Source: Puniceicoccales bacterium Verruco_02
Lineage (GTDB): Bacteria > Verrucomicrobiota > Verrucomicrobiia > Opitutales > Oceanipulchritudinaceae
Length of the DNA: 50,034 bases
Direction of reading: 5' to 3'
NCBI GenBank assembly: GCA_001604585.1
Contig: LVBW01000006.1
Coordinates: 1-50,034, forward strand
In this document: piece after piece, positions 37,855 to 46,130 of the stretch
Layout: the number at the start of each line of letters is the position of its first letter
Numbering within the stretch: the first letter of the stretch is position 1
Notes under the pieces: generated by a model
Told to the model about the DNA's origin: nothing
The model's input: the letters and a program-made list of their open reading frames with translations, nothing else
Databases searched by the model: none
Translations under genes and position numbers: made by a program

Positions 37855-38535
37855 TCAACCTCTGGGTGAAACGGTGAAGTTGTAAGTTTCGGAAACGCGG
37901 CGAGCGTCGTTGCCGCGGAAAAGCTCCGCCTTGATCATGATGCTGCGGTCGAAGAAGTTGTAGAACAGCTTGCCGTCAGCCAGTCCTCGTGAAAGCTCCC
38001 ATACCCGTTCGTATGTTCCGTTGTAGTTGAGGTGGGCAATGAGCGCCTCCGGGGTGTTGGTCAGGGTGTTGGGGTAGGCATTGGAGGGGTAGTTGATCTC
38101 GAAGCGGTACACCGGACCGGTGGCGGAGCTGCCCGAACTTTCCGGGCGGCGAAAGTAGCCGACAAGGCGTGTGACGCATTCGGCGTCGTCGGTGTTGGGC
38201 CAAGGTTCCTGATAGATGAGTAGGAGAAAATCTCCCGATTCTCCGTCGCGCTTGCGGTCGTCGGCGCCGTTGCGGTCCTCGCTTTTGAAGCTGCTGTAAA
38301 CGTAGAACTGGTTGGCCGCGCGCGCGTAGTTGGTCATGTGCTGGGTGAACATGCGCACGTCGCGGTTGATGTCGATTTTGGCCGTGCTGTCGAAGAGCAC
38401 CCTTGAGGTGGAAAAGGTGAACTGGAAAAGGCCCATGAACACAAAGCCCGATATGGTCAGCGCAATGAGTAGCTCCGCCAGCGTGAAGGCGCGGCGGGAG
38501 CGGGGCTGCGGGCGTGTTTGCCTTGCTTTGCTCAT
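37855..38535 (-). CDS. Type IV prepilin-like protein (PulJ/PilW type)
   Basis: A 226-residue protein with a basic leader and type III signal: RRAFTLAELLIALTISGFVFMGLFQ, in which prepilin peptidase would cut before Phe and the Glu at mature position 5 is present. A soluble globular part follows. It belongs to a run of three pilin-like genes, consistent with minor pseudopilins of a type IV pilus or type II secretion complex. The start is 38535; the frame extends upstream only as a shadow of the gene before it. The gap to that gene is 8 bases. Confidence 0.85.
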   Translation of the reverse strand: MSKARQTRPQPRSRRAFTLAELLIALTISGFVFMGLFQFTFSTSRVLFDSTAKIDINRDVRMFTQHMTNYARAANQFYVYSSFKSEDRNGADDRKRDGESGDFLLLIYQEPWPNTDDAECVTRLVGYFRRPESSGSSATGPVYRFEINYPSNAYPNTLTNTPEALIAHLNYNGTYERVWELSRGLADGKLFYNFFDRSIMIKAELFRGNDARRVSETYNFTVSPRG

Positions 38536-38543
38536 CGGTTTGA

Positions 38544-39071
38544 CTAGAAGGTGGGCACGTAGGAGCGGGCGCTGCGTATGCTTGCATCGCGCTGCAGGCC
38601 TGTCCCCGGCTCGTACCAGCGGTAGTGTATGGCGATTGTTATCAGGCGGCGGCCGGTGCTGCTGTATGTGTTGGTCATTTCCGGCCTCACAAGCAGGGTC
38701 ATGCTTTGAAGGGTGGCGTTGGCGCTGTCGATGCGAAGAGGAATGGTCTTGGTTGTGTAAACGCCAAGGTACAGAGGGTCTGCCGTTCCCTGATTTATCA
38801 TCGTGGGGATGGGGGCTGTGGGGTCGAGTATGCAGGCTGCCAGTGTCTCGTACTCGATGGTCTTTATCTGCTCGATGTAGCCTGTGGCCACGGTAAGGGC
38901 GGTACTTTCGTACACAGCACTCTCCGCCGTCCTGCGTGCAAAGGCGCTGGACGCCATGAAGGCGCTGGCCATGATGCCGAAAAGAGTCAGCGCGATGAGC
39001 ATCTCGGCGAGCGAGAACCCGGCTTTGCGCGGCATCGGCCCATCGGAGGTATCCACTTGTGCCAGTCCCAT
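38544..39071 (-). CDS. Type IV prepilin-like protein (PulI/PilV type)
   Basis: A 175-residue prepilin. The leader ends PRKAG, cut before FSLAEMLIALTLFGIMASAFM, with the conserved Glu at mature position 5. The soluble part holds two cysteines or fewer and no recognised ligand domain. The first ATG is 39071 (18-residue leader); ATG at 39035 would give a six-residue leader, which is also common. It appears to be the first gene of the minus-strand operon that runs to 34957. Confidence 0.83.
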   Translation of the reverse strand: MGLAQVDTSDGPMPRKAGFSLAEMLIALTLFGIMASAFMASSAFARRTAESAVYESTALTVATGYIEQIKTIEYETLAACILDPTAPIPTMINQGTADPLYLGVYTTKTIPLRIDSANATLQSMTLLVRPEMTNTYSSTGRRLITIAIHYRWYEPGTGLQRDASIRSARSYVPTF

Positions 39072-39222
39072 TTATGTCTGCGCAATCTATCACGCCGGCT
39101 CTATGGGTGCAATAGGTCCCTGTTGCGCATGGGATTATTAGCGCGCATTTTATGAATATCTGGGGTGCTCGGCCCCCGGCCTCTGGGGCCTGAAGCCGGG
39201 ATGGGGTGCTGGGGATACGCTA

Positions 39223-39253
39223 AAGGCCCCTCCCGTATGGCGGAAGGGGCCTT
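39223..39253. terminator. Terminator hairpin downstream of the SGNH esterase
   Basis: AAGGCCCCT (39223-39231) pairs with AGGGGCCTT (39245-39253) around a 13-base loop. It lies 23 bases past the stop of the minus-strand esterase at 39277. On that strand a short T-run (CCTTTAG) follows. It separates the esterase from the prepilin operon. Confidence 0.65.
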
Positions 39254-39276
39254 AGTGGGCGTAGATGCTGTTTGGA

Positions 39277-40437
39277 TTACTCGCAGCAGGCGGCCTTCCA
39301 GCCGGTCAACTTTGCGACGATGGGTTTTAGCTCGTCGGCCATAGCGCGTTGCTGGGGGGCAATGGGGTGGGCGTCGAGGCTTGTCCCGTCGTTCTTTGCC
39401 ATGAAGAATGGCGTTACGAAGGTTTCGCCCCGGCGCAGGAAGTGTTGCTGTACAAGGGACAGAGCGGCCTCGTGCATGGCGTTGCGCGGCTGGGTGCCGT
39501 CCGTTCGGGCGCGTTCGGCCATTGGGCTGGACATTATTACGATGGGTGCCTGCGGGTGCAGAGCGTGTATGCGTTCGATGAACTTCACATACGCCTGCGC
39601 GTAGTCCGAAGCGCCTAGGAAGGCGCTGTTGTAATCGTTCTGCCCTATGCAGATTAGGATGATGTCGGGCTGGTAGCCGGAGTGGTCCCAGCGCGAATCT
39701 GTCACATCGGGCAGTGCGCGTTCAAAAAGGTCCGGTATGGAGACTATCTGGCGGGGGTTACTCAGGGTGCCCTCTGCGGCGGCGTCCACGAGCATCTGCG
39801 TGTACATGCCGCGCCAGTCGCGCATGAGGCCCTTGCCTCCGTACGAGACAAGGTTCACCTGTGCGTCGAAGTCTCGCGCAAGGCACCATGCGTAGGTCAG
39901 TTCGGCGTTGGAGTTCACGTTGCCGGGGCGGGCCGCGTCTGTGTATTCGATGTTGTAGCCGCAGGTAATGGAGTCGCCAATGGCCATGATTTTCCGCTGT
40001 GAAAGCGGGGTGGGGGGCAGGGCCTTTGCGCCCTCTTCCAGCGTGAAAGCGTCCATACGCACCGGGCCTTCCCAGGATTCGCTACGGCGGACAAGGCGCA
40101 GGGTGTGCTCTGCCTTGGCGTCGAGTCCGCTGACGAGTGTGATGTCGAAGTCGCCCTGTGGAATCTCCAGCATTGGCAGGGCAATACCGTCGATATACAC
40201 GTTGAACCAGCCTTGGCCGCTCAGGACGCTGCCCTTCATCCCCACGCTGGAAGAGCCGGAAAAGCGGAGCACTGTCTCCACTCCGGGGAAGGCTATTGTG
40301 ATGCCGCTGTTGTCGGCGGCGCGGCGGCCCATCCAGCGCACGGCGGCGCTGTCGGCAGGGATGGTGTTACTGGCGATTGTGGTCATGTGGATGGATAACA
40401 TTGCAATGGCAGCAAGTGCCTTTGATAGAATGCTCAT
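39277..40437 (-). CDS. SGNH hydrolase, CE2-like carbohydrate esterase
   Basis: A 386-residue exported protein. After a signal-like N-terminus comes a beta-sandwich (about 40-135), then an SGNH esterase domain with GDSITCG (Ser156), GQNDYN and a C-terminal DAHP (Asp/His near 355). The jelly-roll plus SGNH order is that of carbohydrate esterase family 2, which deacetylates plant xylan or related glycans. That would fit the uronate genes at the start of the window, but is not proof of a shared pathway. Its upstream gap diverges from the membrane/sigma pair at 40645. Confidence 0.82.
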   Translation of the reverse strand: MSILSKALAAIAMLSIHMTTIASNTIPADSAAVRWMGRRAADNSGITIAFPGVETVLRFSGSSSVGMKGSVLSGQGWFNVYIDGIALPMLEIPQGDFDITLVSGLDAKAEHTLRLVRRSESWEGPVRMDAFTLEEGAKALPPTPLSQRKIMAIGDSITCGYNIEYTDAARPGNVNSNAELTYAWCLARDFDAQVNLVSYGGKGLMRDWRGMYTQMLVDAAAEGTLSNPRQIVSIPDLFERALPDVTDSRWDHSGYQPDIILICIGQNDYNSAFLGASDYAQAYVKFIERIHALHPQAPIVIMSSPMAERARTDGTQPRNAMHEAALSLVQQHFLRRGETFVTPFFMAKNDGTSLDAHPIAPQQRAMADELKPIVAKLTGWKAACCE

Positions 40438-40644
40438 TGAAACGGTGTGTGAGGTTATGGTTGAGGCGAGATGCGTGCTCGTTTCTTATTGTGTGGAGAC
40501 TAGGTTACATTGCAGGCAGTGCCGGGATGCTTCCAGTCCTTTTTTCCCCGCGCGAGGAGTGCGCGCATTTTGCCGATACTTTTTGTGAAGGGCTGGCGTA
40601 TGTTGTGGTGTATGTGTTGCTGAAGGCATATTCTTCGAACTGTC

Positions 40645-41379
40645 ATGAGCTGCGATAAACACAACAAGTCCCTCGACGATTGCCTCAAGGCTTGGGAGGT
40701 AGATGTGCCTGCCGATCCCTTGCTTAAGCAGAGGGTGCTAAGTCGTATCGCCGTGATGGAGGACTCCGACAAGGGCCTGCTCTCTTCGTTTTTCGGCACG
40801 CTTTCGTGGAAGGGTTTTTTGGCCCTTTCGGCGGCTTGTTCGGCGGTTTTCATGCTCAGTGCGGCCATTCTTGTCCACGAGCGCCGCGTGGCCGACGAGC
40901 TGATGCTTGTGCAAAGTCAGCACTATTTTCTGGCGATTAATCCAAGTGCTCACGCCGAAGGGTCCGCCATGGACGACGCGGCCGAGCCTTCGCTTATCGA
41001 CATGCTTGCGTGGATGCGCTCCAGCCTGAACCTCTCAAGAGCGCAGTTTCAGGCCCTTGTGCAATTGCACAGCGATTACGAAGATCGCTTTGTCAGTCTT
41101 TACAAAGACCTTTGCGACATCAAGGCGCAGTATCAGGGCTACGAAAAGAAGCGCCTCAACGACGATGTCATCGACTTTATGCAACTCTACGACCTGCTTC
41201 GCGAGCGCGACGCCTTGCGCGAGTATTCCGAGCAGACCTCGCAGCAGTTCATAGCCCTCGTGCTGGAAGTTCTTACCCCTGAACAGGCACGCGGTTATCT
41301 GGCACTACTCAACCGCAGCAATTATCTGCTGCCAACCTCGGAACTCCCGGCCGGCAATGCAGGACAACGAACAAGTTGA
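40645..41379 (+). CDS. Membrane protein with Spy/CnrR-like periplasmic part, paired with an ECF sigma factor
   Basis: A 244-residue single-pass protein: a 56-residue cytoplasmic N-terminus, one transmembrane helix (GFLALSAACSAVFMLSAAILV, about 57-78) and a helical periplasmic part. The latter has LTxxQ-like elements (LNLSRAQFQALVQLH and VLTPEQARGYLALL), as in Spy/CpxP and CnrR-type sensors. It overlaps the sigma factor gene by 23 bases, so it is probably its anti-sigma or sensor. The order, with the putative sensor first, is the reverse of most ECF pairs. Homology to a known anti-sigma domain is not clear. Confidence 0.72.
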   Translation: MSCDKHNKSLDDCLKAWEVDVPADPLLKQRVLSRIAVMEDSDKGLLSSFFGTLSWKGFLALSAACSAVFMLSAAILVHERRVADELMLVQSQHYFLAINPSAHAEGSAMDDAAEPSLIDMLAWMRSSLNLSRAQFQALVQLHSDYEDRFVSLYKDLCDIKAQYQGYEKKRLNDDVIDFMQLYDLLRERDALREYSEQTSQQFIALVLEVLTPEQARGYLALLNRSNYLLPTSELPAGNAGQRTS

Positions 41380-41992
41380 CGATGCTGTGCTCATGCAAAG
41401 GGTTGCCGCCGGTGATACTGCCGCGTTGTGCGTGATTATCGACCGTTGGCAGGTACCGTTGGGCAACTTCATACGCCGCTACGTGCAGAATCACGAGGCG
41501 GCACAGGAGCTTGTGCAGGAGACCTTTGTGCGTCTTTACGAGGCAAGGGCACGTTACGACAGCAACATGAAGTTTTCCTCATGGCTCTTCAAGATAGCGG
41601 CCAATCTCTGCAAGAACTACTACCGTTGGCGTTCGCGCCACCCGGAGTGTCTTGGCTGGGACGAGAACCTGCAAGGCGGCGAAGAGGCGCAGCATGGCAT
41701 GTACAGCAAGGATCCCACTCCGGTCGAAGAGAGCGAGCGGCGCGAGGACATTGCAAAGCTTGAGCGGGCGATGTGCGGGATGCCGCACCAGCTAAAGACG
41801 ACCCTGCTTCTCTACTACTACGAGAGCATGAGCTACAAGGAGATAGCCCACTCTGTGGGTTGTAGCGCCCGCGGTGTGGAGACACGCCTGTACCGAGCGC
41901 GTGCATGGCTCGCCAAGAAACTCTGCCCCGGAAGGAGCGAGAAGAACGCAGCCGAGACTAAGCTCCTGTTCATGCACGGCATTCAGATGTGA
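41357..41992 (+). CDS. ECF-type RNA polymerase sigma factor
   Basis: A 211-residue group 4 sigma factor. Region 2 is seen in NEQVDDAVLMQRVAAGDTAAL through EAAQELVQETFVRLYEARARY and FSSWLFKIAANLCKNYYRW, and region 4 in TTLLLYYYESMSYKEIAHSVGCSARGVETRLYRARAWL with its helix-turn-helix. A short linker joins them. It overlaps the upstream membrane protein gene by 23 bases. Target promoters and inducing signal are unknown. Confidence 0.9.
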   Translation: MQDNEQVDDAVLMQRVAAGDTAALCVIIDRWQVPLGNFIRRYVQNHEAAQELVQETFVRLYEARARYDSNMKFSSWLFKIAANLCKNYYRWRSRHPECLGWDENLQGGEEAQHGMYSKDPTPVEESERREDIAKLERAMCGMPHQLKTTLLLYYYESMSYKEIAHSVGCSARGVETRLYRARAWLAKKLCPGRSEKNAAETKLLFMHGIQM

Positions 41993-42136
41993 ATCTGCCT
42001 TACGACGTGACGGCTGTGTGAAATCACAGCGACTAGTGGGTTACATGTATCGGGCGATTTCGTTTCGCAGGATGTACGTCTTGCAATGATGTCTCCTGCG
42101 GTGCTTTGCTGACAGCCTATCTATCCTGCCAATACG

Positions 42137-43702
42137 ATGACACTGTTTCGTTCCTCTCGCGTCAGGGCCTGCCTGTCCTTGGTCCTGCTTGTCTCCAGTG
42201 TAGCCTCTGCCCTGCATTCGCAGGTTCTCGATACCGAGGCACGCCGTGCCTCTTACGATGGGCCGAGACCCAAATACATCATGTTCTTCATTGGCGACGG
42301 CTTTGGCATGGCCCAGTCTTTTGCCGCCGAAGCGTATCTGGGTTCCGCTAAGGATGGGGTGCAGACAAGTGCGCTGACCCTCAATAGCCTTCCCGTTTAC
42401 GGTGCCATAAGCACACATGCGCAGAACCGCCTGATTACCGACTCTGCCGCCGCTGGCACCGCTCTTGCCACTGGCTACAAAACCACGGTGAACACCATCT
42501 CGATGGACGGCCCACGAGTGAATGCGCTGCGCACAGTGGCCGAGGCGGCCCGCGACAAGGGCCTGAAAGTGGGCATAGTCACGAGCGTGTCCATTGACCA
42601 CGCTACGCCAGCGGTGTTTTACGCCCATCAGCCGGACCGCAACATGTATTATCACATTGCGCTGGACCTCTCCGCCAGCGGTTTCGATTACTTTGGCGGT
42701 GGTGGCTTCATGGAGCCGGACGGCGAGAGCGATGGAGTGGTGGACAGACTCAAGCAGAACACTGGTCTGGACAACGCAAAGCAGGGCGCTGGCGAAGCCA
42801 ACTGCCTGACAATAGCCAGTTCCAGGGGTTACAGCTATGTTGACGATGAGGTCGCATTCAGGGCGCTGCGCAACGGCGCTGGCAAGGTGATAGCCACTGC
42901 CCCCCGTCTTGTAAGCGGCGAGGCACTGCCCTATGCCATCGACCGGCGCGAGGGCGAACTGTCGCTGGCCGACTTCACCGCCAAGGGCATCGAGCTGCTG
43001 GCCGGGCCTCAGGGCTTTTTCATGATGGTCGAAGGAGGTAAGATTGACTGGAGCTGTCATGCCAATGACGCTGCCACAACCGTGCACGAAGTTATCGACT
43101 TCGACATGGCCGTGAGGGCCGGGCTGGACTTTTACCAAGCCAATCCCGCAGACACCCTCATCATCGTCACTGCCGACCACGAGACGGGCGGAATGGGCGT
43201 GGGCTTTGCCGGAACCAAGTACGATGGCAACATCTCTGTCCTACGCAGGCAGAAGCTCTCCTACGAGGTTGTTTCGCAGAAGGTGGCCGCTTACCGCGAT
43301 GCCAATCCTGCCGGGGGCAGCTTTGACGAGGTCATGGATATGCTGGAGGAGAACTTCGGCCTTGGCGACGCGGCTGCCGGGCTTGGGCTTTCGCCGCTGG
43401 AGCTGAATCAGCTTCGAACGGCCTTCGAGGACAGTATGCGCAATTCCGCGCCCAAGGATCCTGTGTCCAAGGCCCTGTATTACCTCAACTATGGGGATTA
43501 CGAACCCATAGTTGCAGCAGCCTGCCGCATACTTGCGGAGAAAGCCGGAGTGAGCTGGACCTCGTATTCGCATACAGCCGTCCCGGTGCCCGTGCGTGCT
43601 ATCGGCCCGGGTAGCGAGCTTTTCAGCGGGGCTATGGACAATACAGACATGGCGCGCAACATATTCTTCCTGCTTGGAGAGCCTTTGCCCGCCAGTAAGT
43701 AA
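42137..43702 (+). CDS. phoA: Alkaline phosphatase
   Basis: A 521-residue exported metalloenzyme that releases phosphate from monoesters. A signal peptide (ACLSLVLLVSSVASA) leads to the metal site GDGFG (Asp54) and the nucleophile Ser103 in TDSAAAGTALATGYK. The further metal ligands are in GGKIDWSCHANDAA and TADHETGGM. It resembles the Bacillus/Thermotoga-like branch more than E. coli PhoA, and the symbol is by function. No PhoB box was identified. It is followed by a weak hairpin and draG. Confidence 0.9.
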   Translation: MTLFRSSRVRACLSLVLLVSSVASALHSQVLDTEARRASYDGPRPKYIMFFIGDGFGMAQSFAAEAYLGSAKDGVQTSALTLNSLPVYGAISTHAQNRLITDSAAAGTALATGYKTTVNTISMDGPRVNALRTVAEAARDKGLKVGIVTSVSIDHATPAVFYAHQPDRNMYYHIALDLSASGFDYFGGGGFMEPDGESDGVVDRLKQNTGLDNAKQGAGEANCLTIASSRGYSYVDDEVAFRALRNGAGKVIATAPRLVSGEALPYAIDRREGELSLADFTAKGIELLAGPQGFFMMVEGGKIDWSCHANDAATTVHEVIDFDMAVRAGLDFYQANPADTLIIVTADHETGGMGVGFAGTKYDGNISVLRRQKLSYEVVSQKVAAYRDANPAGGSFDEVMDMLEENFGLGDAAAGLGLSPLELNQLRTAFEDSMRNSAPKDPVSKALYYLNYGDYEPIVAAACRILAEKAGVSWTSYSHTAVPVPVRAIGPGSELFSGAMDNTDMARNIFFLLGEPLPASK

Positions 43703-43770
43703 GGGTAAGGTTTTTTCGCTCTATTGCAGCTTTGATGTATGTTCGGGAATGCAAGGTGCTGAAAGCGCGT

Positions 43771-43791
43771 AAGGAGGCCTATTGTCTCCTT
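43771..43791 (+). terminator. Weak terminator between phoA and draG
   Basis: AAGGAG (43771-43776) and CTCCTT (43786-43791) form a 6-pair stem followed by a short T-rich run (TTATCTT). It lies 68 bases past phoA and 27 before draG, so some read-through into draG is plausible. No clear promoter for draG, and no sigma-54 site, was seen in this gap. Confidence 0.45.
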
Positions 43792-43817
43792 TATCTTGCA
43801 TTACACCCGGCACTTAA

Positions 43818-44750
43818 ATGATTCCCAACCGTAAAGAACGACTCGAAGGGGGCCTGCTCGGCCTGCTAGTGGGTGATGCTCTGGGCGTCCCCTACGAGTT
43901 CAAGCAGCCCTCGGAGCTTCCCAGTTGGGAAAATATCGAGATGGCTGCGCCGAAGGGTTTTTTCTGCGCACATGCCAATGTGCCGCCCGGAACATGGTCC
44001 GACGATGGCTCGCAGGCTTTGTGCCTGTTTGCCTCGCTGCGGGAATGCGGTGGCGTGGATTTGGACGACCTTGGCCAGCGTCTCGTTGCGTGGATGCACG
44101 GGGGATACATGGCGGTGGATTCGCGCCCCTTCGACGTTGGCTTGCAGACCTGTCAGGCCTTGACCAATTACAAGGCAGGCGTTCCGCCAGAGGAGAGCGG
44201 TATGCGTATGGAGCGCAGTAACGGCAATGGATCTCTTATGCGCGTACTGCCCCTTGTGTTGCTATGGGACGGGGACGACAGGGGTCTTGTCGCAGCTGCG
44301 CACAAGCAGTCGCTAATTACACACGCGCACCCGCGTTCGCAGATTTGCTGTGCCCTGTACTGCCTCTGGGCAAAGCGGGAGCTGGAAGGGCGCGATGGCG
44401 CTTGGGACGACGCCGTGGCCTCCTTGAGAGACATTTACGGACCGGACAGCAATTTTCGCCGCGAGCTGGAGCAGCACGTGTGTCCAGAAAAGTGCCCTGT
44501 GGACTATGGGCAGGGCTATGTGGTGTCCTGTCTTCACACGGCCCGCATGGCCTGCTTGGAAAGGGATTACGAATCCATAGTGCGCCGCGCCATCATGTAT
44601 GGCAACGATACCGACACTTCAGCCTGTGTGGCCGGAGGCATAGCGGGGATACGCCACGGGGTGCAGGGCATACCCGAACGCTGGTGGAAGGCTCTGCGGG
44701 GCAAGGAAATTATCGTCCCGGTTCTTCAGCGTTGGCTCGGTGTAAGGTAG
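43818..44750 (+). CDS. draG: ADP-ribosyl-dinitrogenase reductase hydrolase (DraG)
   Basis: DraG removes ADP-ribose from the NifH arginine and reactivates nitrogenase. The 310-residue protein is an ADP-ribosylglycohydrolase: it starts RLEGGLLGLLVGDALGVPYEF, carries the dimetal motif TWSDDGSQ (Asp62, Asp63), and has SNGNGSLMRVLPL and the C-terminal YGNDTDTSACVAGGIAGI, all family signatures. The length matches DraG (about 294). The ADP-ribosylglycohydrolase family is broad, so the DraG call relies on the presence of draT and nifH in the same window. It lies 39 kb from draT and its stop is two bases from the convergent gene. Confidence 0.82.
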   Translation: MIPNRKERLEGGLLGLLVGDALGVPYEFKQPSELPSWENIEMAAPKGFFCAHANVPPGTWSDDGSQALCLFASLRECGGVDLDDLGQRLVAWMHGGYMAVDSRPFDVGLQTCQALTNYKAGVPPEESGMRMERSNGNGSLMRVLPLVLLWDGDDRGLVAAAHKQSLITHAHPRSQICCALYCLWAKRELEGRDGAWDDAVASLRDIYGPDSNFRRELEQHVCPEKCPVDYGQGYVVSCLHTARMACLERDYESIVRRAIMYGNDTDTSACVAGGIAGIRHGVQGIPERWWKALRGKEIIVPVLQRWLGVR

Positions 44751-44752
44751 CC

Positions 44753-45988
44753 TCAGCCTATGCGTGCTCGGGCGGCGTCCGCCACGGCGTTACCTGCCAT
44801 CCAGCCCGTGGCCCATGCGCAGTGCAGGTTCCAGCCCCCGGGCAGGGCGTCAATGTCCAGCATCTCGCCCGCCATGTACAGGCCCCGTTGACGCAGGCTT
44901 TGCAGGCTGTCTTGGGCCAGTTCTTCAAGCGGAACCCCGCCGCTTGCCACCCACTCGGCCTTGTTCATTGCCCGGCCATCTGTCTTGATGCGGGTGGATA
45001 CTATCTGTCCGGCAAGCGCCTGTAACTTAGCCGGAGAAAGGGCGCTCCAGCGGCTGTCCGGGGGCAGTTTCATGTCCGCGAGCAGCCTTTCCCAGAGCTT
45101 TACCGGAAGGTCCATGACGGGGTCTTCCACGACGGTCTTTCTTGCGTGGGACTGCTGAATCTCGCGCAGGATGCGTGTCGGCTGCCCCTGTGTGAGGTGT
45201 GCTGCCCAGTTTATCTCCAGCATGGTCGTGTGGCCAAGCTCTGCTAGTGCGGCGCTGTGTCTTGCTGTCAGCTCCAGCACGGCCCTGCCGCCTATGCCAT
45301 TCGGGTGCAATGTCACTCCGCCACCGGCCTCTGCGTCCAGCTCGGGCAGCCAAGCTCTTGCCCCCGGCACTTCGAGCGGCGCGCTGACTTTGGCCCTGTG
45401 GTCATTTGTGCATAGCAGGACGGGGCTGGGAACCCATTTGCGCGGCATGTGGCCGAACTGTGTGGCCAAGGCCCAGCCGAGTTGCCCGGAGCGTCCGCCC
45501 GTGGCAAGAAGCACATAGTCGGCATCCAGCGAGGGGCCGTTCTTTGTCCAGAGGCGGAAACCCTCGGTGGAGGCACTCATTTCGACTAGGGCATTGCCTG
45601 TAACAATTCGAACTCCGGCCATTTTGGCGGCTTCAAGAAGACAAATGGAGAGCCTTTGCGCGGCCAGACCAGGCAGGGGGCGTAGGGAGGCGTCGGGCAT
45701 TGTCTGGCATCGTATCCCAGCCTCTCGCAACCAGAGCGCCATTTGCGAAGGTGGAAAGGCCATGCAGGCCCCTCGCATGAATTCTCCGCCATTGGGGCAG
45801 GCTGCTGCAAAGGCGTCCGCATCGTCGTCGGCGCGAGTAAGGGCGGGAGGGTTGCGCGGGTCGTTCATCCAGCGAAGAGGCTCGGCCTCGCGCTCAAGCA
45901 CCAGTACGTCCAGCCCCGGACAGCCCTGTGCAGCGGAAATTGCCGCTATAAGGCCCGCCGGACCACATCCTGCCACTGTCAGGTTCAT
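44753..45988 (-). CDS. HI0933/BaiN-type FAD-dependent flavoprotein
   Basis: A 411-residue flavoprotein. An N-terminal FAD-binding Rossmann motif (TVAGCGPAGLIAAISAA) is followed by a GGRSGQLGW block near residue 170 and a C-terminal AGEMLDIDALPGGWNLHCAWATGWMAG segment typical of the HI0933 family (NAD(P)/FAD-dependent oxidoreductases). The substrate is unknown. It is convergent with draG with essentially no gap, so the two transcripts probably overlap at their 3' ends. Confidence 0.85.
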   Translation of the reverse strand: MNLTVAGCGPAGLIAAISAAQGCPGLDVLVLEREAEPLRWMNDPRNPPALTRADDDADAFAAACPNGGEFMRGACMAFPPSQMALWLREAGIRCQTMPDASLRPLPGLAAQRLSICLLEAAKMAGVRIVTGNALVEMSASTEGFRLWTKNGPSLDADYVLLATGGRSGQLGWALATQFGHMPRKWVPSPVLLCTNDHRAKVSAPLEVPGARAWLPELDAEAGGGVTLHPNGIGGRAVLELTARHSAALAELGHTTMLEINWAAHLTQGQPTRILREIQQSHARKTVVEDPVMDLPVKLWERLLADMKLPPDSRWSALSPAKLQALAGQIVSTRIKTDGRAMNKAEWVASGGVPLEELAQDSLQSLRQRGLYMAGEMLDIDALPGGWNLHCAWATGWMAGNAVADAARARIG

Positions 45989-46130
45989 TGTCGGGATTCC
46001 ACTGCGCAGGGTGCCTAGAGGGCAAGTTTTTCTTCAGTCATATCAATGACTTGCCGATTGATGTTTTCTGTGTTCCTGTCAATTAAGGCAGGCGATACAT
46101 TCCCTCTCGCGACAAGCCGTACCCCCTCTG

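Noticed and set aside
42041-43180. Minus-strand open frame of 379 codons opposite phoA
   Set aside because: It has no motif and overlaps a complete alkaline phosphatase with intact active site.
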